Part shown: positions 6,138-6,401 of the stretch, piece after piece
Layout: each line of letters begins with the position of its first letter
Position numbering within the stretch: the first letter of the stretch is position 1
Made by a program: the position numbers and the translations under genes
NCBI GenBank assembly: GCA_030706665.1
Contig: JAUZOB010000193.1
Coordinates: forward strand, 1 to 6,401
Source: Bacteroidota bacterium
GTDB taxonomy: Bacteria; Bacteroidota; Bacteroidia; Bacteroidales; Prolixibacteraceae
Reading direction: 5' to 3'
Length of the DNA stretch: 6,401 nt
The notes under the pieces: model-generated
What the model was told of the DNA's origin: nothing
Seen by the model: the letters and a program-made list of their open reading frames with translations, nothing else
Databases searched by the model: none

Positions 6138-6401
6138 ATGAGTAAAAATTTGGCTCCTATCGGTGTTTTTGATTCAGGCTACGGAGGTCTGACAATTCTG
6201 AAAGAGATTATAAAAACACTCCCTCAATACGATTACCTGTATCTTGGCGATAATGCCCGTAATCCTTATGGCTCACGTTCATTCGATGTAGTTTACGCCT
6301 ATACGCTTCAGGCGGTAAGGAAACTTTTTGAATTGGGCTGCCCCTTAGTCATTCTGGCTTGTAATACTGCCTCAGCAAAAGCATTAAGAAGTATCCAGCA
6401 A
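6138..6401 (+). CDS. murI: Glutamate racemase, 3' end cut by window edge
   Basis: Cytoplasmic cofactor-independent enzyme that converts L-glutamate to D-glutamate for the peptidoglycan stem peptide. The first 88 residues are visible and the frame is open to the edge. IGVFDSGYGGLTIL carries the catalytic-site Asp-Ser (Asp12-Ser13), YLGDNARNPYGSRS (35-48) is the substrate-binding P-Y-G motif, and LACNTASA (73-80) has the first catalytic Cys at 75. The second catalytic Cys would lie beyond the window. The start is taken as the ATG at 6138, which gives a usual N-terminus and has GCT before it, as at uppS and the first ompH. An in-frame ATG at 6126 touches the terminator T-run and would add only MRFA. 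The terminator just upstream means expression needs its own promoter or read-through. Confidence 0.96.
   Translation, partial: MSKNLAPIGVFDSGYGGLTILKEIIKTLPQYDYLYLGDNARNPYGSRSFDVVYAYTLQAVRKLFELGCPLVILACNTASAKALRSIQQ

Overview
The window looks like a piece of a Bacteroidota chromosome, most likely from the Bacteroidales, although the order is an inference from gene order and protein style. It is moderately AT-rich. Start codons lack Shine-Dalgarno sequences, and several gaps carry the phylum-specific -7 promoter box TAnnTTTG. The gene order nadK, DUF6089 protein, uppS, bamA, ompH, ompH, murI is a familiar Bacteroidota arrangement. All genes are on the + strand and tightly packed. I see no mobile element, RNA gene, CRISPR array or sign of recent transfer.

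Layout. Bases 1-668 hold the C-terminal three quarters of NAD kinase, cut by the left edge exactly at its GGDGT motif. A 179-base gap (669-847) follows, with one promoter-like -7 box. Next comes a block of envelope genes: a DUF6089 exported beta-barrel-like protein (848-1510), undecaprenyl diphosphate synthase UppS (1520-2272), the outer-membrane assembly protein BamA (2265-4925, overlapping uppS), and two tandem Skp/OmpH-type periplasmic chaperones (4987-5499 and 5534-6061). A well-formed rho-independent terminator (6091-6125) closes the block. Glutamate racemase murI starts just after it and runs off the right edge.

How the genes fit together. UppS makes the C55 lipid carrier for peptidoglycan and surface polysaccharide, and MurI makes the D-glutamate of the peptide stem. 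The OmpH/Skp proteins escort unfolded outer-membrane proteins across the periplasm to BamA, which folds them into the outer membrane. The DUF6089 protein is itself probably a secreted outer-membrane or periplasmic protein of unknown role. NAD kinase supplies NADP and is linked by position rather than by pathway.

Most unusual points. A Gly-Gly-Tyr tandem repeat sits in a predicted extracellular loop of BamA. An apparently complete Bacteroidota promoter lies just ahead of the second ompH. A -7 box is fused to the terminator hairpin upstream of murI. None of this amounts to a new biological system; the region is mostly conserved housekeeping with a few local oddities.
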